A stretch of DNA of 64,000 bases, from positions 3,844,001-3,908,000 of the forward strand of contig OY729432.1 of assembly GCA_963422385.1 (NCBI GenBank). The letters run 5' to 3'. Shown here one piece after another: positions 1 through 7,461 of this stretch. The position numbers and the translations under genes were made by a program. The stretch comes from JAJDTQ01 sp963422385. Its GTDB lineage: Bacteria > Desulfobacterota > Binatia > UBA9968 > JAJDTQ01. The notes under the pieces were generated by a model that worked only from the letters and a program-made list of their open reading frames with translations, did not search any database and was not told where the DNA came from. The number at the start of each line of letters is the position of its first letter. The first letter of the stretch is position 1.

Positions 1-179
1 ACCCTGGACGTGGCCAGGCCCATGGCCGACATGGCGGAAACCGAGTCGCGCATGAGCTCGATGGTCTCCGAGAAGAAGCCCATCTCGAAACCCTTTTCCT
101 CCGCGCGCCGCATGAGATCAGCGATTTCCCGGACGTTGGTGAATTTCCCGTACCCAAGTGCGAAACCGACTCTGGCCAT
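1..179 (-). CDS. LLM-class flavin-dependent oxidoreductase, N-terminal part (runs off window)
   Basis: Minus-strand frame open from an ATG at 179 to the window edge, about 59 residues. It begins MARVGFALGYGKF and continues through a segment reading NVREIADLMRRAEEKGF, which is the first beta strand and first helix of the luciferase-like (bacterial luciferase/F420 or FMN) TIM-barrel family. An AGGAG ribosome-binding site lies just upstream of the ATG. The substrate cannot be told from this much. The plus-strand reading over the same bases is a shadow. Confidence 0.75.
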   Translation of the reverse strand, partial: MARVGFALGYGKFTNVREIADLMRRAEEKGFEMGFFSETIELMRDSVSAMSAMGLATSR

Positions 180-444
180 GACATCTCCTGACTGGTTAAC
201 GGCAACCTCTCACCATCATTCATGCCCCCGGTGAGCGCGCCCGTTAGCGGCAAAGGCGATACGCCGCCACCGACGACCCGATGGTCCTGCGCTTCATGCT
301 CCGGTTGATTCAGAGGAAAGCGGACGGGTGTTGCGGTGTGCCTGAAGAAAAGGATTTTGTATCCGACCGGTTGCGGTTCGTCAAGGATTCGCCCGGCCCC
401 GGCGGCCATTGCGGCGCACCCCTCGATTGCGTAAGCTTTGTGTC

Positions 445-1044
445 ATGATGGTGGGGCTGGACATCGACGGCGTGGTGGCCGACTTCCTCTCTCCCTTCCT
501 CTTTCGTCTGGAAACGCGCATCGGCAAGGGGCCGATCCCGGCAAATTCCCTCTGGAGCGTCGACTTTTCGGCGCATCCCGCGCTGACCGGGGAAGCGGTG
601 GAAGAATGCGCCGAGGCCGTGCGGCGGGACCCCGCGTTCTGGAACGGACTCGAGTCGCTGTTGAGCCCGGAACAGTGGCGGCGCCTGGAGCATTTGAGCC
701 GGCGCGGGCAGCTTTCGTTCATCACGCACCGGACGGGCCATGAAAGCTGGGACATTCACGCGGTTACCACCGAGTGGTTTCGGCGGCACGGCATCACGAG
801 TCCCGACGTGCACCTCGTCGAGAAGGAGAAATCCGCGGTGGTGGAGCGGCTCGGAGTGGTGCTTTTCGTCGATGACAACTACGAGAACTGCCGGGATGTT
901 GCCGAGAAGACCGGTGCCCGGGTGCTGATGCCGCACCACCCCTACAACCGGTCGTTCTCGCACCCTGGCGTAACGCGTATCACGCATTTCAACGATGTGT
1001 TCACCCAGTTCGAGAGCTGCCTGCCACCGGCGGCCATCAGTTAA
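445..1044 (+). CDS. HAD-superfamily protein of the 5'-nucleotidase (NT5C-like) type
   Basis: About 199 aa. The N terminus MMVGLDIDGVVADF is the HAD motif I (DxDG) followed by the V-A-D-F of pyrimidine/deoxy 5'-nucleotidase C-type proteins. Motif II is likely the S/T in SFITHRTG near residue 90, and a late acidic motif VLFVDDNYENC gives the metal-binding aspartates. The family dephosphorylates nucleotides or related small phosphates in the cytoplasm; the substrate here is unknown. Two adjacent ATG codons (445 and 448) can serve as start. It is followed 12 bases later by the decarboxylase/racemase-like gene, so the two are probably cotranscribed. Confidence 0.7.
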   Translation: MMVGLDIDGVVADFLSPFLFRLETRIGKGPIPANSLWSVDFSAHPALTGEAVEECAEAVRRDPAFWNGLESLLSPEQWRRLEHLSRRGQLSFITHRTGHESWDIHAVTTEWFRRHGITSPDVHLVEKEKSAVVERLGVVLFVDDNYENCRDVAEKTGARVLMPHHPYNRSFSHPGVTRITHFNDVFTQFESCLPPAAIS

Positions 1045-1056
1045 CGGAGGATCGCC

Positions 1057-1782
1057 ATGTACGGTTGGCGAGCACGTGTAGGCCATGTGGCTCCGTCCCG
1101 CGGAGACACCCTCGTTTACGAATTCTATCGCATGCTGCCCGAAGGGTTCCAGTTGCTCAACAGCACCGGCACCATCCGGCAACTGGTGGACAACGACTTC
1201 GAGCGACAGCTCGGGCGCATCGAGGAGGCCGCGTTGGACCTTGCGGACAACGGTTGCGACGTGATCATCCTCGGGGGCTCCCCGCTCTTCACCAGGCTGG
1301 GCCACGGCAGCGACATCGAGATGGGACGGCGGCTCACCGAGAAGACGGGAGTCCCCATCACCGCCGGCATTACCGGCGAGGTAGAAGCCCTCAAAGCCAT
1401 GGGCCTTCACAGCCTGGTGGTGGCCACCCCCCACGAGGACGAGCTGAACGCCCGCATGAGGGCGTTTCTCGAGGCTTCCGGGTTCGAGGTGCTGCAGATC
1501 GAGGGATATGGGGTGCGCAAGAACTCCGCCATCTCGGATCTGCCGGTGCACGCCTCCTACAAGATCGCCAAGCGCATCTACGAAAAGGCGCCCGAGGCGG
1601 ACGGCATCTTCATCCCCTGCCCCCGTTGGCCCACCATCGAGGACGTGGAGCTTCTGGAGCACGAAATCGGCAAGCCCGTGGTGACCAGTTGCCAGGCCTA
1701 CATCTGGTATGCGCTGCACCTGATCCGCATCAGGGAGAAAGTGAACGGCTACGGCAGGCTCATGGGCAGCCTGGCCGCCTGA
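1057..1782 (+). CDS. Asp/Glu racemase-superfamily protein, arylmalonate-decarboxylase-like
   Basis: 241 aa, preceded by GGAGG. It shares the layout of the maleate isomerase/Asp-Glu racemase/arylmalonate decarboxylase superfamily, two Rossmann-like lobes each normally carrying a catalytic Cys. Here the first position is Gly (VIILGGSPLF, G73-G74) and only the second Cys is kept (FIPCPRWPT, C188). This is the arrangement of Bordetella AMDase (known for Gly74 and Cys188), which decarboxylates instead of racemising. A C-terminal GYGRL motif also matches. Against strict identity, the residues after G74 are S-P rather than T-S and position 126 is His rather than Tyr. The natural substrate is unknown; it may be a disubstituted malonate or a hydantoin/maleate-type acid. 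Confidence 0.75.
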   Translation: MYGWRARVGHVAPSRGDTLVYEFYRMLPEGFQLLNSTGTIRQLVDNDFERQLGRIEEAALDLADNGCDVIILGGSPLFTRLGHGSDIEMGRRLTEKTGVPITAGITGEVEALKAMGLHSLVVATPHEDELNARMRAFLEASGFEVLQIEGYGVRKNSAISDLPVHASYKIAKRIYEKAPEADGIFIPCPRWPTIEDVELLEHEIGKPVVTSCQAYIWYALHLIRIREKVNGYGRLMGSLAA

Positions 1783-1800
1783 CCGCAGGGTCAACGCGCC

Positions 1801-1977
1801 GTTCCGCCGTGGGGCACCGACATGGACGGCCTGCGCAACACGGTTTTCGACGACTGCGGCGAACTGCCGGATCTCGCGGTCGCTTTGCTGGCGGCGGTAT
1901 TCTCCGGGAACGAGGCCGCGGGGATTCCAGGCGGGAACTTCATGAGGGTGTTTCGGGCGGTTGCGACGGCCCCGTGA
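1801..1977 (+). pseudogene. C-terminal relic of an M19 (membrane/renal-type) dipeptidase
   Basis: An open stretch reads WGTDMDGL, then about 25 residues of helix, then IPGGNFMRVFRAV before a TGA at 1975-1977. This is the characteristic C terminus of peptidase family M19, where a GxDxDG motif is followed some 40 residues later by LGGNFLRVF. Nothing corresponding to the zinc-binding N-terminal 300 residues lies upstream, where the previous gene ends at 1782. It is therefore a truncated remnant. The ATG at 1822 could in principle translate a 51-residue peptide. Confidence 0.6.
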
Positions 1978-2182
1978 CGCTGAGTACGGCCATCGACCGG
2001 CTCCTCGCCGATGAGAGAGCTACCCGGACAGAGGCTCCTGGGTCGCATACATGGTTCATACATGGATGGTTGATTGGTGGAAGCCTCCGAGACTACCCTG
2101 TAGCGGCTCCCGGTTGTGGCCATGCTTCCGAGCCACCACTTCAACCAACATCACGTTGAAACGGTGTATGCGGCTTCACAAC
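1978..2182. other. non-coding gap
   Basis: Between the dipeptidase relic and the toxin gene I see no convincing gene, hairpin or promoter. The only feature is a short imperfect repeat around ACATGGTTCATACATGG near 2047-2064. Confidence 0.4.
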
Positions 2183-2569
2183 TCAGGTCAGCGTGTCGGC
2201 CAAGTCCGCATCGACGATCCTGCGGTCCCGTGTGAGGAGAGTGGCACCAAGAATCCGCGCGGTTGCCACCAGAATCCTGTCTGCGGGATCCCCGTGAAAC
2301 GAATCGGGCAACGCCGCCACCGCCGGGGAGATCCCCTGACGTTGCACCAGCGGAGGCGTCACGGCCTTGTCCAACCACTCCCGCAAGGGAATTGCCAGAC
2401 GGATGCGGCCGAGGGAATGTAACGTGGCCACCTCCCAAAGCGAGATATCGGACACCAACAAGGGCGACTCCGTATCTGCCGACGCGACCACCTCCCGCTG
2501 ATCGGCGGAGAGTCGACCCGGGTCGTCGAGCCACCACGGCAACACGTGGGTATCGAGCAACGCCCTCAT
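2183..2569 (-). CDS. vapC: PIN-domain toxin, VapC family
   Basis: 128 aa. The start MRALLDTHVLPWWLDD carries the first PIN-domain aspartate (LLDTH). SDISLWEVA gives the conserved Glu, and DPADRILVATARILGATLLTRDRRI the remaining acidic cluster. These four acids bind Mg2+ in VapC ribonucleases, which usually cut tRNA or rRNA. Its ATG overlaps the stop of the upstream antitoxin (ATGA), so the pair is translationally coupled. Length and motifs are normal, so the toxin looks intact. Its RNA target cannot be deduced. Confidence 0.88.
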   Translation of the reverse strand: MRALLDTHVLPWWLDDPGRLSADQREVVASADTESPLLVSDISLWEVATLHSLGRIRLAIPLREWLDKAVTPPLVQRQGISPAVAALPDSFHGDPADRILVATARILGATLLTRDRRIVDADLADTLT

Positions 2570-2805
2570 CGCCGGAGGCTCTCCCAGTCTTCCTCCGGCA
2601 GCACTGGTGCAATGACGTCACCAACAAATGTGACGGTGCCAGCCAATTCTGATTGCGGATACGCGGTTTTGGCGTGGCTCGCCGGCACGAGCTCGGCCAC
2701 GGGACGACCATGCTTCAAAATGAGCACAGTCTCACCCGTGGCCTGCACTCGGTCGAGGATCGCAAGACAGCGGGTCTTGGAATCGGATGCATTCATGGCT
2801 TCCAT
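2566..2805 (-). CDS. type II antitoxin, Phd/YefM family
   Basis: 79 aa. It has the N-terminal Phd/YefM DNA-binding fold (helix reading CLAILDRVQATGETVLILKHGRPVAELVP), followed by a polar, probably disordered C-terminal toxin-binding tail ending PEEDWESLRR. The possible starts are ATG at 2805 or ATG at 2796; the latter leaves the palindromic operator in the 5' leader. It is followed with a 4-base overlap by vapC. The antitoxin should neutralise the PIN toxin and, with it, repress this operon through the palindrome at 2801-2835. Confidence 0.85.
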   Translation of the reverse strand: MEAMNASDSKTRCLAILDRVQATGETVLILKHGRPVAELVPASHAKTAYPQSELAGTVTFVGDVIAPVLPEEDWESLRR

Positions 2806-2835
2806 ATGACTAGCCTGTATGACCAGTCATATGGA
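2801..2835. promoter_or_regulatory. perfect 11-bp inverted repeat, probable toxin-antitoxin operator
   Basis: TCCATATGACT at 2801-2811 is repeated exactly as its reverse complement at 2825-2835, with a 13-base spacer. The site overlaps or just precedes the antitoxin start codon. Phd/YefM antitoxins bind palindromes in this position to autorepress, so this is the likely operator. Confidence 0.65.
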
Positions 2836-3021
2836 ATCAGGAGGTCATTTCGTTCTGAGCATGTCAAGGGCCTTACGGCTCAAGGAACATGACAGCAACT
2901 GCCCAAAAATTCCGCGCCCATCAGGTCCAGGTCGTCGAGGCGGCCGGGAACGTCGTCCAGGGAGTTGTCGCGAGCCTTCATCTCCCGGCGAAACTTGAAG
3001 GGCTACGGGGCGGCAGGAAGC

Positions 3022-3279
3022 CTACGCGCCGTATTTCTCCCATTGCTCGGGCGAGAAGGTCTTCAACGAAAGCGCATGGATCCGTTCGTCCCCGAGCTCG
3101 TCCTTGAGCGCGTCGTAGACCATCTTGTGCTGGTCGATGAGACCCTTGCCGGCGAAGGAATCGTGCACGATGACGACCTGGTAGTGGTCTCCCCCGCCAG
3201 TCAAGTCCTTGATCATCGGCACCAGACAACCCGGGAACACCCGCCCCAGCGTATCCTCTATCTCTTGTGGCTGAATCAT
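3022..3279 (-). CDS. bolA: BolA family protein
   Basis: 85 aa, the usual size of BolA/IbaG proteins. It carries the family signature as GKGLIDQHKMVYDALKDEL near residues 46-64, and the preceding HYQVVIVHDSF strand. BolA proteins partner with monothiol glutaredoxins in Fe-S or redox signalling. The invariant His of the family is present in DQHKMV. It lies 93 bases downstream of the selenocysteine redoxin on the same strand, so the two are probably one transcript. ATG at 3279 gives a typical N terminus (MIQPQEIEDTL). Confidence 0.88.
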   Translation of the reverse strand: MIQPQEIEDTLGRVFPGCLVPMIKDLTGGGDHYQVVIVHDSFAGKGLIDQHKMVYDALKDELGDERIHALSLKTFSPEQWEKYGA

Positions 3280-3372
3280 ACGCTTGGGAATAACACAAAA
3301 CGGGGGTTTCGACCACTGAACCGGGGGACGGCGACACCATGCCGACGCCCCCCGGCCCGGTCTTCCGCCTGC

Positions 3373-3879
3373 TCACTCCTGCGTATCGTAGTCGCCCCGA
3401 CACTGCTCCATCATGGCGCGCATGTCGGCCCGCAGCTCCTCGTTGGTGGGGCGGCCCACGTAATACCAGCCATTGTAGATGCGATGGACGGCAAGGTCCG
3501 GCAGGAGCGAGAAGGCGTACGGAATCGCCAGGGTTCCATGCCTCTTGTCCGAGGTGTCGACGATGTCCAGGGCCTCGATGGCCTTGAGATCCTGATCGCT
3601 GAGGAACGGGAAGGTCGCCCCGAGACCGGCCCGGAGCGCCCCGTTCACCTGCGGCGGGTCGACGCTGACGACGGCGACCCGGCAATAGGCGACCGGAAGC
3701 TCTTCCTGCAGGTTAACCAGGTGGCGCAACTGCACCACGCACTTCCCTCACCAGTAGCCGCGATAGAACACCACGATCAGGGGAAACTTGCCCTCGGTGA
3801 CATCCGACAGCTTCGCCTCTCGGCCCGTCTGGTCCTTGAGCGCCAGATCCGGAAATTTCGCGCCTACGGTTTGATTCAT
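3373..3879 (-). CDS. AhpC/TSA-like redoxin, probable selenoprotein (in-frame UGA = Sec44)
   Basis: One reading frame runs from ATG 3879 (GGAGG 6 bases upstream) to a stop at 3373, interrupted only by TGA at 3748-3750. Read through, it is a 168-residue peroxiredoxin/thioredoxin-like domain. MNQTVGAKFPDLALKDQTG is the usual N-terminal strand, FYRGYW-U-GKC places the TGA exactly where the family has its first active-site Cys (FYRGYWCPYC), and the resolving C47 is kept (UxxC). The 120 codons after the TGA remain in frame with family features (VNLQEEL, VAVVSVDPP, FPFLSDQDL, GTLAIPYAF). A 7-bp hairpin follows at the right distance. Automatic callers would split it into two genes. Probable role: selenol-based peroxide or disulfide reduction in the cytoplasm. 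Confidence 0.85.
3721..3738 (-). promoter_or_regulatory. bacterial SECIS-like hairpin in the redoxin gene
   Basis: On the minus strand GTGGTGC pairs with GCGCCAC (7 bp with one G-U) around the tetraloop AGTT. The loop begins 16 bases after the TGA and has G in its second position. This meets the described bacterial SECIS rule of a small apical loop, 16-37 nt from UGA, with a G among the first two loop bases. It would recruit SelB. Confidence 0.7.
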
Positions 3880-4112
3880 GATTTGCCTCCTTCGGGTACC
3901 GAAACGTTGGTCGTGAGCACGGGCCCGGCACGCCAGATCCGATTCCGCGAGATCCGCGCCGGGTCCTGGCCCGCAAGGGACCGGCACCCGCCCCTTTTCC
4001 AGGTCCAACGGCTGTTCCATCGCGACCGCGCTTTGCCTTGCAGGCGAGCGCAAGCTACTGAATGATACCCACAACCACCCGGTTCGGCGAACGGTCAGGG
4101 AGGGCACATGAC
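3880..4112. promoter_or_regulatory. divergent intergenic region
   Basis: This 233-base region lies between the minus-strand redoxin and the plus-strand PEP-mutase-family gene and must hold both promoters. I could not pick convincing -35/-10 boxes on either strand. Confidence 0.35.
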
Positions 4113-4985
4113 ATGACTACAGCCTCAAGATTGCGGGGCGCAATGGCCGAGGACGGCTGCCTGACGGTTCCCGGCGTCCACGACGGTTTGACCGCACTGC
4201 TCGCGGAGCAGGCCGGGTTCGGGGTGGCCCTACTCGGAGGCAACGCCGCCACCGCCAGCCTGCTGGGGCTTCCGGACCTGGGCTTCCTGTCCGCCGATGC
4301 GCTCATCGCACACGTACGAAACATCTGTCACGTGCTGCGCATCCCCCTGCTGGTGGACGCCGACACCGGCTTCGGCGGGCCGCTACAGGTGCGCCGGACC
4401 GTGGCCGCGCTGGAGCGGGCCGGCGCGGCGGGTGTCCAGATCGAGGATCAGGCGCCGACCAAGAAATGTGGACTCCTCCGGGGAGGACATCCGCTGATCT
4501 CCGCAACGGAAATGGTGGAGAAGTTGCAGGCAGCGGCCGCCGCCAGGGAGGACCCGGACACCGTCATCGTCGCGCGCACCCTCGCCTACTCGTCCGGCGG
4601 CCTCCGGGAGGCTATTCGACGCGGCCATGCCTACCGCGACGCCGGCGCCGACGCCATCTTCGTTCAGTCTCCGGGCACTCTGGAGGAACTCCGTGAGATC
4701 CGTGGATCCATCCCGGGCCCGCTGGTGGTCAACATGGACGAGGCCATCCCGGCTTCCGCTCTGGACGTGAGCAAGGCGGCGAACGAGGGTTACAAGCTGG
4801 CGCTCTTCCCCGGTTCCGTCCGTTACACCCTGGTGAAGGCGGTCAAGGAAACCCTCGCCGTGTTGGGCCAGGAAGGCACGACCCGGAGTTGCCGCCATCG
4901 CATGGCCTCCTTGGCCGAGTATCACAACTTGGTGCGAATGGACGAGTTCCTGGAGCTCGAAGGCGCCTTGTTGAAGCCTTCGTAG
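4113..4985 (+). CDS. isocitrate lyase/PEP mutase family protein
   Basis: 290 aa. VPGVHDGLTALLAEQAGFGVALLGG, the metal-binding DADTGFGGP and the loop TKKCGLLRGG (the K-x-C-G gating loop of isocitrate and methylisocitrate lyases) are all present. IVARTLAYSSGG, GADAIFVQSPGT and PGPLVVNMDE complete the TIM barrel. The family includes 2-methylisocitrate lyase, carboxyvinyl-carboxyphosphonate phosphorylmutase and oxaloacetate hydrolase. The substrate is a 2-hydroxy/2-oxo acid, but its identity cannot be fixed. A GGGAGGG tract precedes ATG 4113. An upstream in-frame codon would add 17 unlikely residues. Confidence 0.85.
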   Translation: MTTASRLRGAMAEDGCLTVPGVHDGLTALLAEQAGFGVALLGGNAATASLLGLPDLGFLSADALIAHVRNICHVLRIPLLVDADTGFGGPLQVRRTVAALERAGAAGVQIEDQAPTKKCGLLRGGHPLISATEMVEKLQAAAAAREDPDTVIVARTLAYSSGGLREAIRRGHAYRDAGADAIFVQSPGTLEELREIRGSIPGPLVVNMDEAIPASALDVSKAANEGYKLALFPGSVRYTLVKAVKETLAVLGQEGTTRSCRHRMASLAEYHNLVRMDEFLELEGALLKPS

Positions 4986-5105
4986 AGAGCCGCGGGCAGG
5001 CGAAGGCCGTCAGGCCCGTATGTCCTCCAGGAACAACTCCGTGGGGATCCCGGGGCCGAGGGCGCGTTCGTACACGGCCCCGCTGACGGAAGCGTATCAT
5101 GGAAA

Positions 5106-5134
5106 TTGCGGAATTGCGGAAAACCGTGTAGAAT
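5106..5134 (+). promoter_or_regulatory. probable sigma70 promoter of the sulfur operon
   Basis: TTGCGG (5106-5111), a 17-base spacer, then TAGAAT (5129-5134). Transcription would start near 5141, just ahead of the riboswitch aptamer. Confidence 0.55.
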
Positions 5135-5153
5135 TTTTCTTACTGAATTGACG

Positions 5154-5255
5154 CCTTATCAAGAGTGGTGGAGGGGCAGGCCCGTTGAAGCCACAGCAAC
5201 CGTGTTCCCGAAGGGAATGCAGGTGCTAATTCCGGCCCGCAAGGGACAGATAAGG
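5154..5255 (+). ncRNA. SAM-I (S-box) riboswitch aptamer
   Basis: The closing P1 stem is CCTTATC (5154-5160) with GATAAGG (5249-5255). Inside it are the S-box hallmarks: ATCAAGAGTGGTGGAGGG, GGCCC, then TTGAAGCCACAGCAACC in the ligand-binding core, and a final GGGACAGATAAGG. Two further hairpins (CCCGAAGGG-type and CCGGCCCGCAAGGG-type) fit P3/P4. S-adenosylmethionine binding normally stabilises P1 and allows the terminator to form. It controls the adjacent adenylyltransferase-threonine synthase-CysO-CysM operon. Confidence 0.9.
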
Positions 5256-5262
5256 TGAGGAG

Positions 5263-5298
5263 AAAACCTCTTCTCATCTTTGGAAGAGGTTTTTTTTC
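5263..5298 (+). terminator. riboswitch expression-platform terminator
   Basis: AAAACCTCTTC (5263-5273) pairs perfectly with GAAGAGGTTTT (5283-5293) over a 9-base loop, ending in a run of eight T. It lies 7 bases after P1 and 33 bases before the first start codon, as in other S-box leaders. Confidence 0.85.
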
Positions 5299-5330
5299 GT
5301 TTGAAGTGCGATGAGAGTTTCGTTTGGAGC

Positions 5331-6119
5331 ATGCGTCTGAGCCCTGAGCAAGTCGAGCGATACAGCCGCCAGATCATGATCCCCGACGTCGGAGGCGGCG
5401 GGCAGATCCGGCTGCGCCAGGCGAGCGTGCTGGTGGTGGGAGCCGGCGGCCTGGGCAGTCCGGCGGCGTTCTATCTCGCCGCCGCCGGCGTGGGACGGCT
5501 CGGGATCGTGGACAGCGACACGGTGGACCTTTCCAACCTGCAGCGGCAAATCCTTCACACCACCGCGGACCAGGGCCACCGCAAAGTGGAGTCGGCCAGA
5601 TCCCGGCTGCTCGATCTCAACGCGGAGGTGGCGGTGGCGGTCCACGACGTGCGCATGACCGAGGCGAATGCCGCCGAGATCATGGCGCCCTATGATTTCG
5701 TCATCGACGGAAGCGACAACTTCGACACCAAATTCCTGATCAACGACGTGGCCGTCTCCCTGGGCAAACCGTTCTCGCACGCGGGGACCGTCCGGCTTCA
5801 GGGCCAGACCATGACGGTGGTGCCTCCGGACAGCGCCTGCTACCGCTGCCTCTTCGAGGAGGCGCCGGCACCGGGCGAAGTGCCGGGGTGCCAGCAGGCA
5901 GGCATCCTGGGTGCGGTGGCGGGAACCATCGGCTCCATCCAGGCCACCGAGGCCATCAAGTACATCGTCGGCCTCGAAGAGGACCTGCTGGTGAACCGCC
6001 TGCTCACCTACGACGCCAAGACCATGGAAATACGCAAAGTGCCGGTGCCGCCGAACCCCCGCTGCAAGGCTTGCAGACCATCCGTCGGCTCGCCGGCTTC
6101 CCAAAGGAGTCACGCATGA
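5331..6119 (+). CDS. E1-like adenylyltransferase (MoeB/ThiF/HesA family) for sulfur-carrier activation
   Basis: 262 aa. The N terminus matches the family (LSPEQVERYSRQI), VVGAGGLGS near residues 36-43 is the ATP-binding loop, and DSDTVDLSNLQRQI follows. Paired cysteines C170/C173 and C245/C248 form the structural zinc site. C187 in PGCQQAGILG is the candidate catalytic Cys. There is no C-terminal rhodanese domain. ATG 5331 (GGAG upstream) is preferred, because the open frame upstream runs into the terminator. Its stop overlaps the next ATG (ATGA). It probably adenylates the C-terminal glycine of the CysO-like protein three genes on. Confidence 0.88.
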   Translation: MRLSPEQVERYSRQIMIPDVGGGGQIRLRQASVLVVGAGGLGSPAAFYLAAAGVGRLGIVDSDTVDLSNLQRQILHTTADQGHRKVESARSRLLDLNAEVAVAVHDVRMTEANAAEIMAPYDFVIDGSDNFDTKFLINDVAVSLGKPFSHAGTVRLQGQTMTVVPPDSACYRCLFEEAPAPGEVPGCQQAGILGAVAGTIGSIQATEAIKYIVGLEEDLLVNRLLTYDAKTMEIRKVPVPPNPRCKACRPSVGSPASQRSHA

Positions 6120-7381
6120 GCTTTGTCCAAGGACTGCAATGCCGCGAGTGCCAACAAGAGTACCCAACGGCGCCTCTTCACGTATGCGAGAACTGCTTCG
6201 GTCCCCTCGAGGTGATGTACGACTACGACGGTATCCGGAACAGCGTAAGCCGGGAGAAGATCGCCTCCCGTCCGCGCAACCTGTGGCGTTACCACGAGAT
6301 CCTGCCCATCGACGGAGAGCCCAGGGTCGGCCTCTACTCAGGCTTCACGCCGCTGATACGGGCCCGCCGCCTCGGCGAGGTCCTGGGCGTCGACGAGCTC
6401 TACATCAAGGACGACTCGGTCAACCACCCGACCTTCTCCTACAAGGACCGGGTCGTATCCGTGGCTATCTCCAAAGCCATCGAGTTCGGCTACGACACCG
6501 TCTCGTGCGCCTCCACCGGGAACCTCGCGAACTCGGTATCGGCCCACGCCGCCAGTGCGGGGCTCAACTGCTACGTCTTCATTCCCGAAGGGCTGGAGGA
6601 AGGGAAGATCGTCGGCTCGGCGATCTACGGTCCGCGTACCATCGCCATCAAGGGGACGTATGACGACGTCAACCGCCTTTGCAGCGAGATCGGCGACAAG
6701 TACCCGTGGGCGTTCGTCAACGTGAACCTCAGGCCCTACTATTCCGAAGGTGCCAAGACCCACGCCTTCGAAGTCGCCGAGCAACTGGGATGGAAGCTGC
6801 CGCGCCACATCGTCGTCGGCTCGGCGGGTGGAACCATTCTTCCCAAGCTGGGCAAGGCGTTCAAGGAGCTCCGGTCCGTGGGACTGGTGGATCCGGACGA
6901 GCCGTGCAGTATCTACTCGGCCCAGGCGGCCGGCTGTTCTCCCATCATCGACGCCCTGAAGAAGGGTACGGATATCGTCGATCCGGTGAAGCCCGACACC
7001 ATTGCCACCTCCATCGCCATCGGCAACCCGGCCGACGGCTACTACGTGATTCAGACCGTCAAGGAGTCCGGCGGTTGGGGAGAAAACGCCACGGACGAAG
7101 AGATTCTCGACGGCATCAAGCTCCTGGCGGCCACCGAGGGCATCTTCACCGAACCGGCCGGCGGCACCGAGGTCGCGGTTACGAAGAAGCTCATCGAGCA
7201 GGGCCGGATTCCCCGGGACGAGTCCATCGTCATCGCCATCACCGGCAACGGCTACAAGACGGTGGAGACGGTGGCCCACATCATCGACCGGCCTTACAGC
7301 ATCGAGGCTACCCTCGGCACCTTCGACAGGTTGTACGGCGAGCTGTCACAGGAATCACGGGGCAAGGCGAAGGCGGTTTGA
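6116..7381 (+). CDS. thrC: threonine synthase-like PLP enzyme with N-terminal zinc ribbon
   Basis: 421 aa. C9-x2-C12 and C24-x2-C27 form a zinc ribbon. PTFSYKDR holds the PLP lysine (K110), CASTGNLANSVSAHAA binds the phosphate-side loop, and a late VIAITGNGYK closes the fold. By sequence it is a threonine synthase (O-phosphohomoserine to threonine). Its place inside a SAM-riboswitch sulfur operon, and a second threonine synthase at 34948, raise the possibility that it uses O-phosphohomoserine with a sulfur donor to make homocysteine. That is inference. It is translationally coupled to the gene before it. Confidence 0.85.
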   Translation: MSFVQGLQCRECQQEYPTAPLHVCENCFGPLEVMYDYDGIRNSVSREKIASRPRNLWRYHEILPIDGEPRVGLYSGFTPLIRARRLGEVLGVDELYIKDDSVNHPTFSYKDRVVSVAISKAIEFGYDTVSCASTGNLANSVSAHAASAGLNCYVFIPEGLEEGKIVGSAIYGPRTIAIKGTYDDVNRLCSEIGDKYPWAFVNVNLRPYYSEGAKTHAFEVAEQLGWKLPRHIVVGSAGGTILPKLGKAFKELRSVGLVDPDEPCSIYSAQAAGCSPIIDALKKGTDIVDPVKPDTIATSIAIGNPADGYYVIQTVKESGGWGENATDEEILDGIKLLAATEGIFTEPAGGTEVAVTKKLIEQGRIPRDESIVIAITGNGYKTVETVAHIIDRPYSIEATLGTFDRLYGELSQESRGKAKAV

Positions 7382-7461
7382 CGCAAGCGCCCCGGAGTCG
7401 AGGAGCATTGGCCGGTCGCGCGGCGTCCTCCGTATTGAAATGGCTGCATACAGGGATTATC

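Noticed and set aside
310..1794. Long minus-strand frame opposite the nucleotidase and AMDase-like genes
   Set aside because: Shadow frame of two plus-strand genes with clear motifs; composition typical of antisense readings in high-GC DNA.
2880..2981. 33-codon minus-strand frame (MKARDNSLDDVPGRLDDLDL start) between BolA and the antitoxin
   Set aside because: It has a GGGAG directly touching the ATG and no recognisable homology. Too weak to call a gene, but noted because the gap is otherwise empty.
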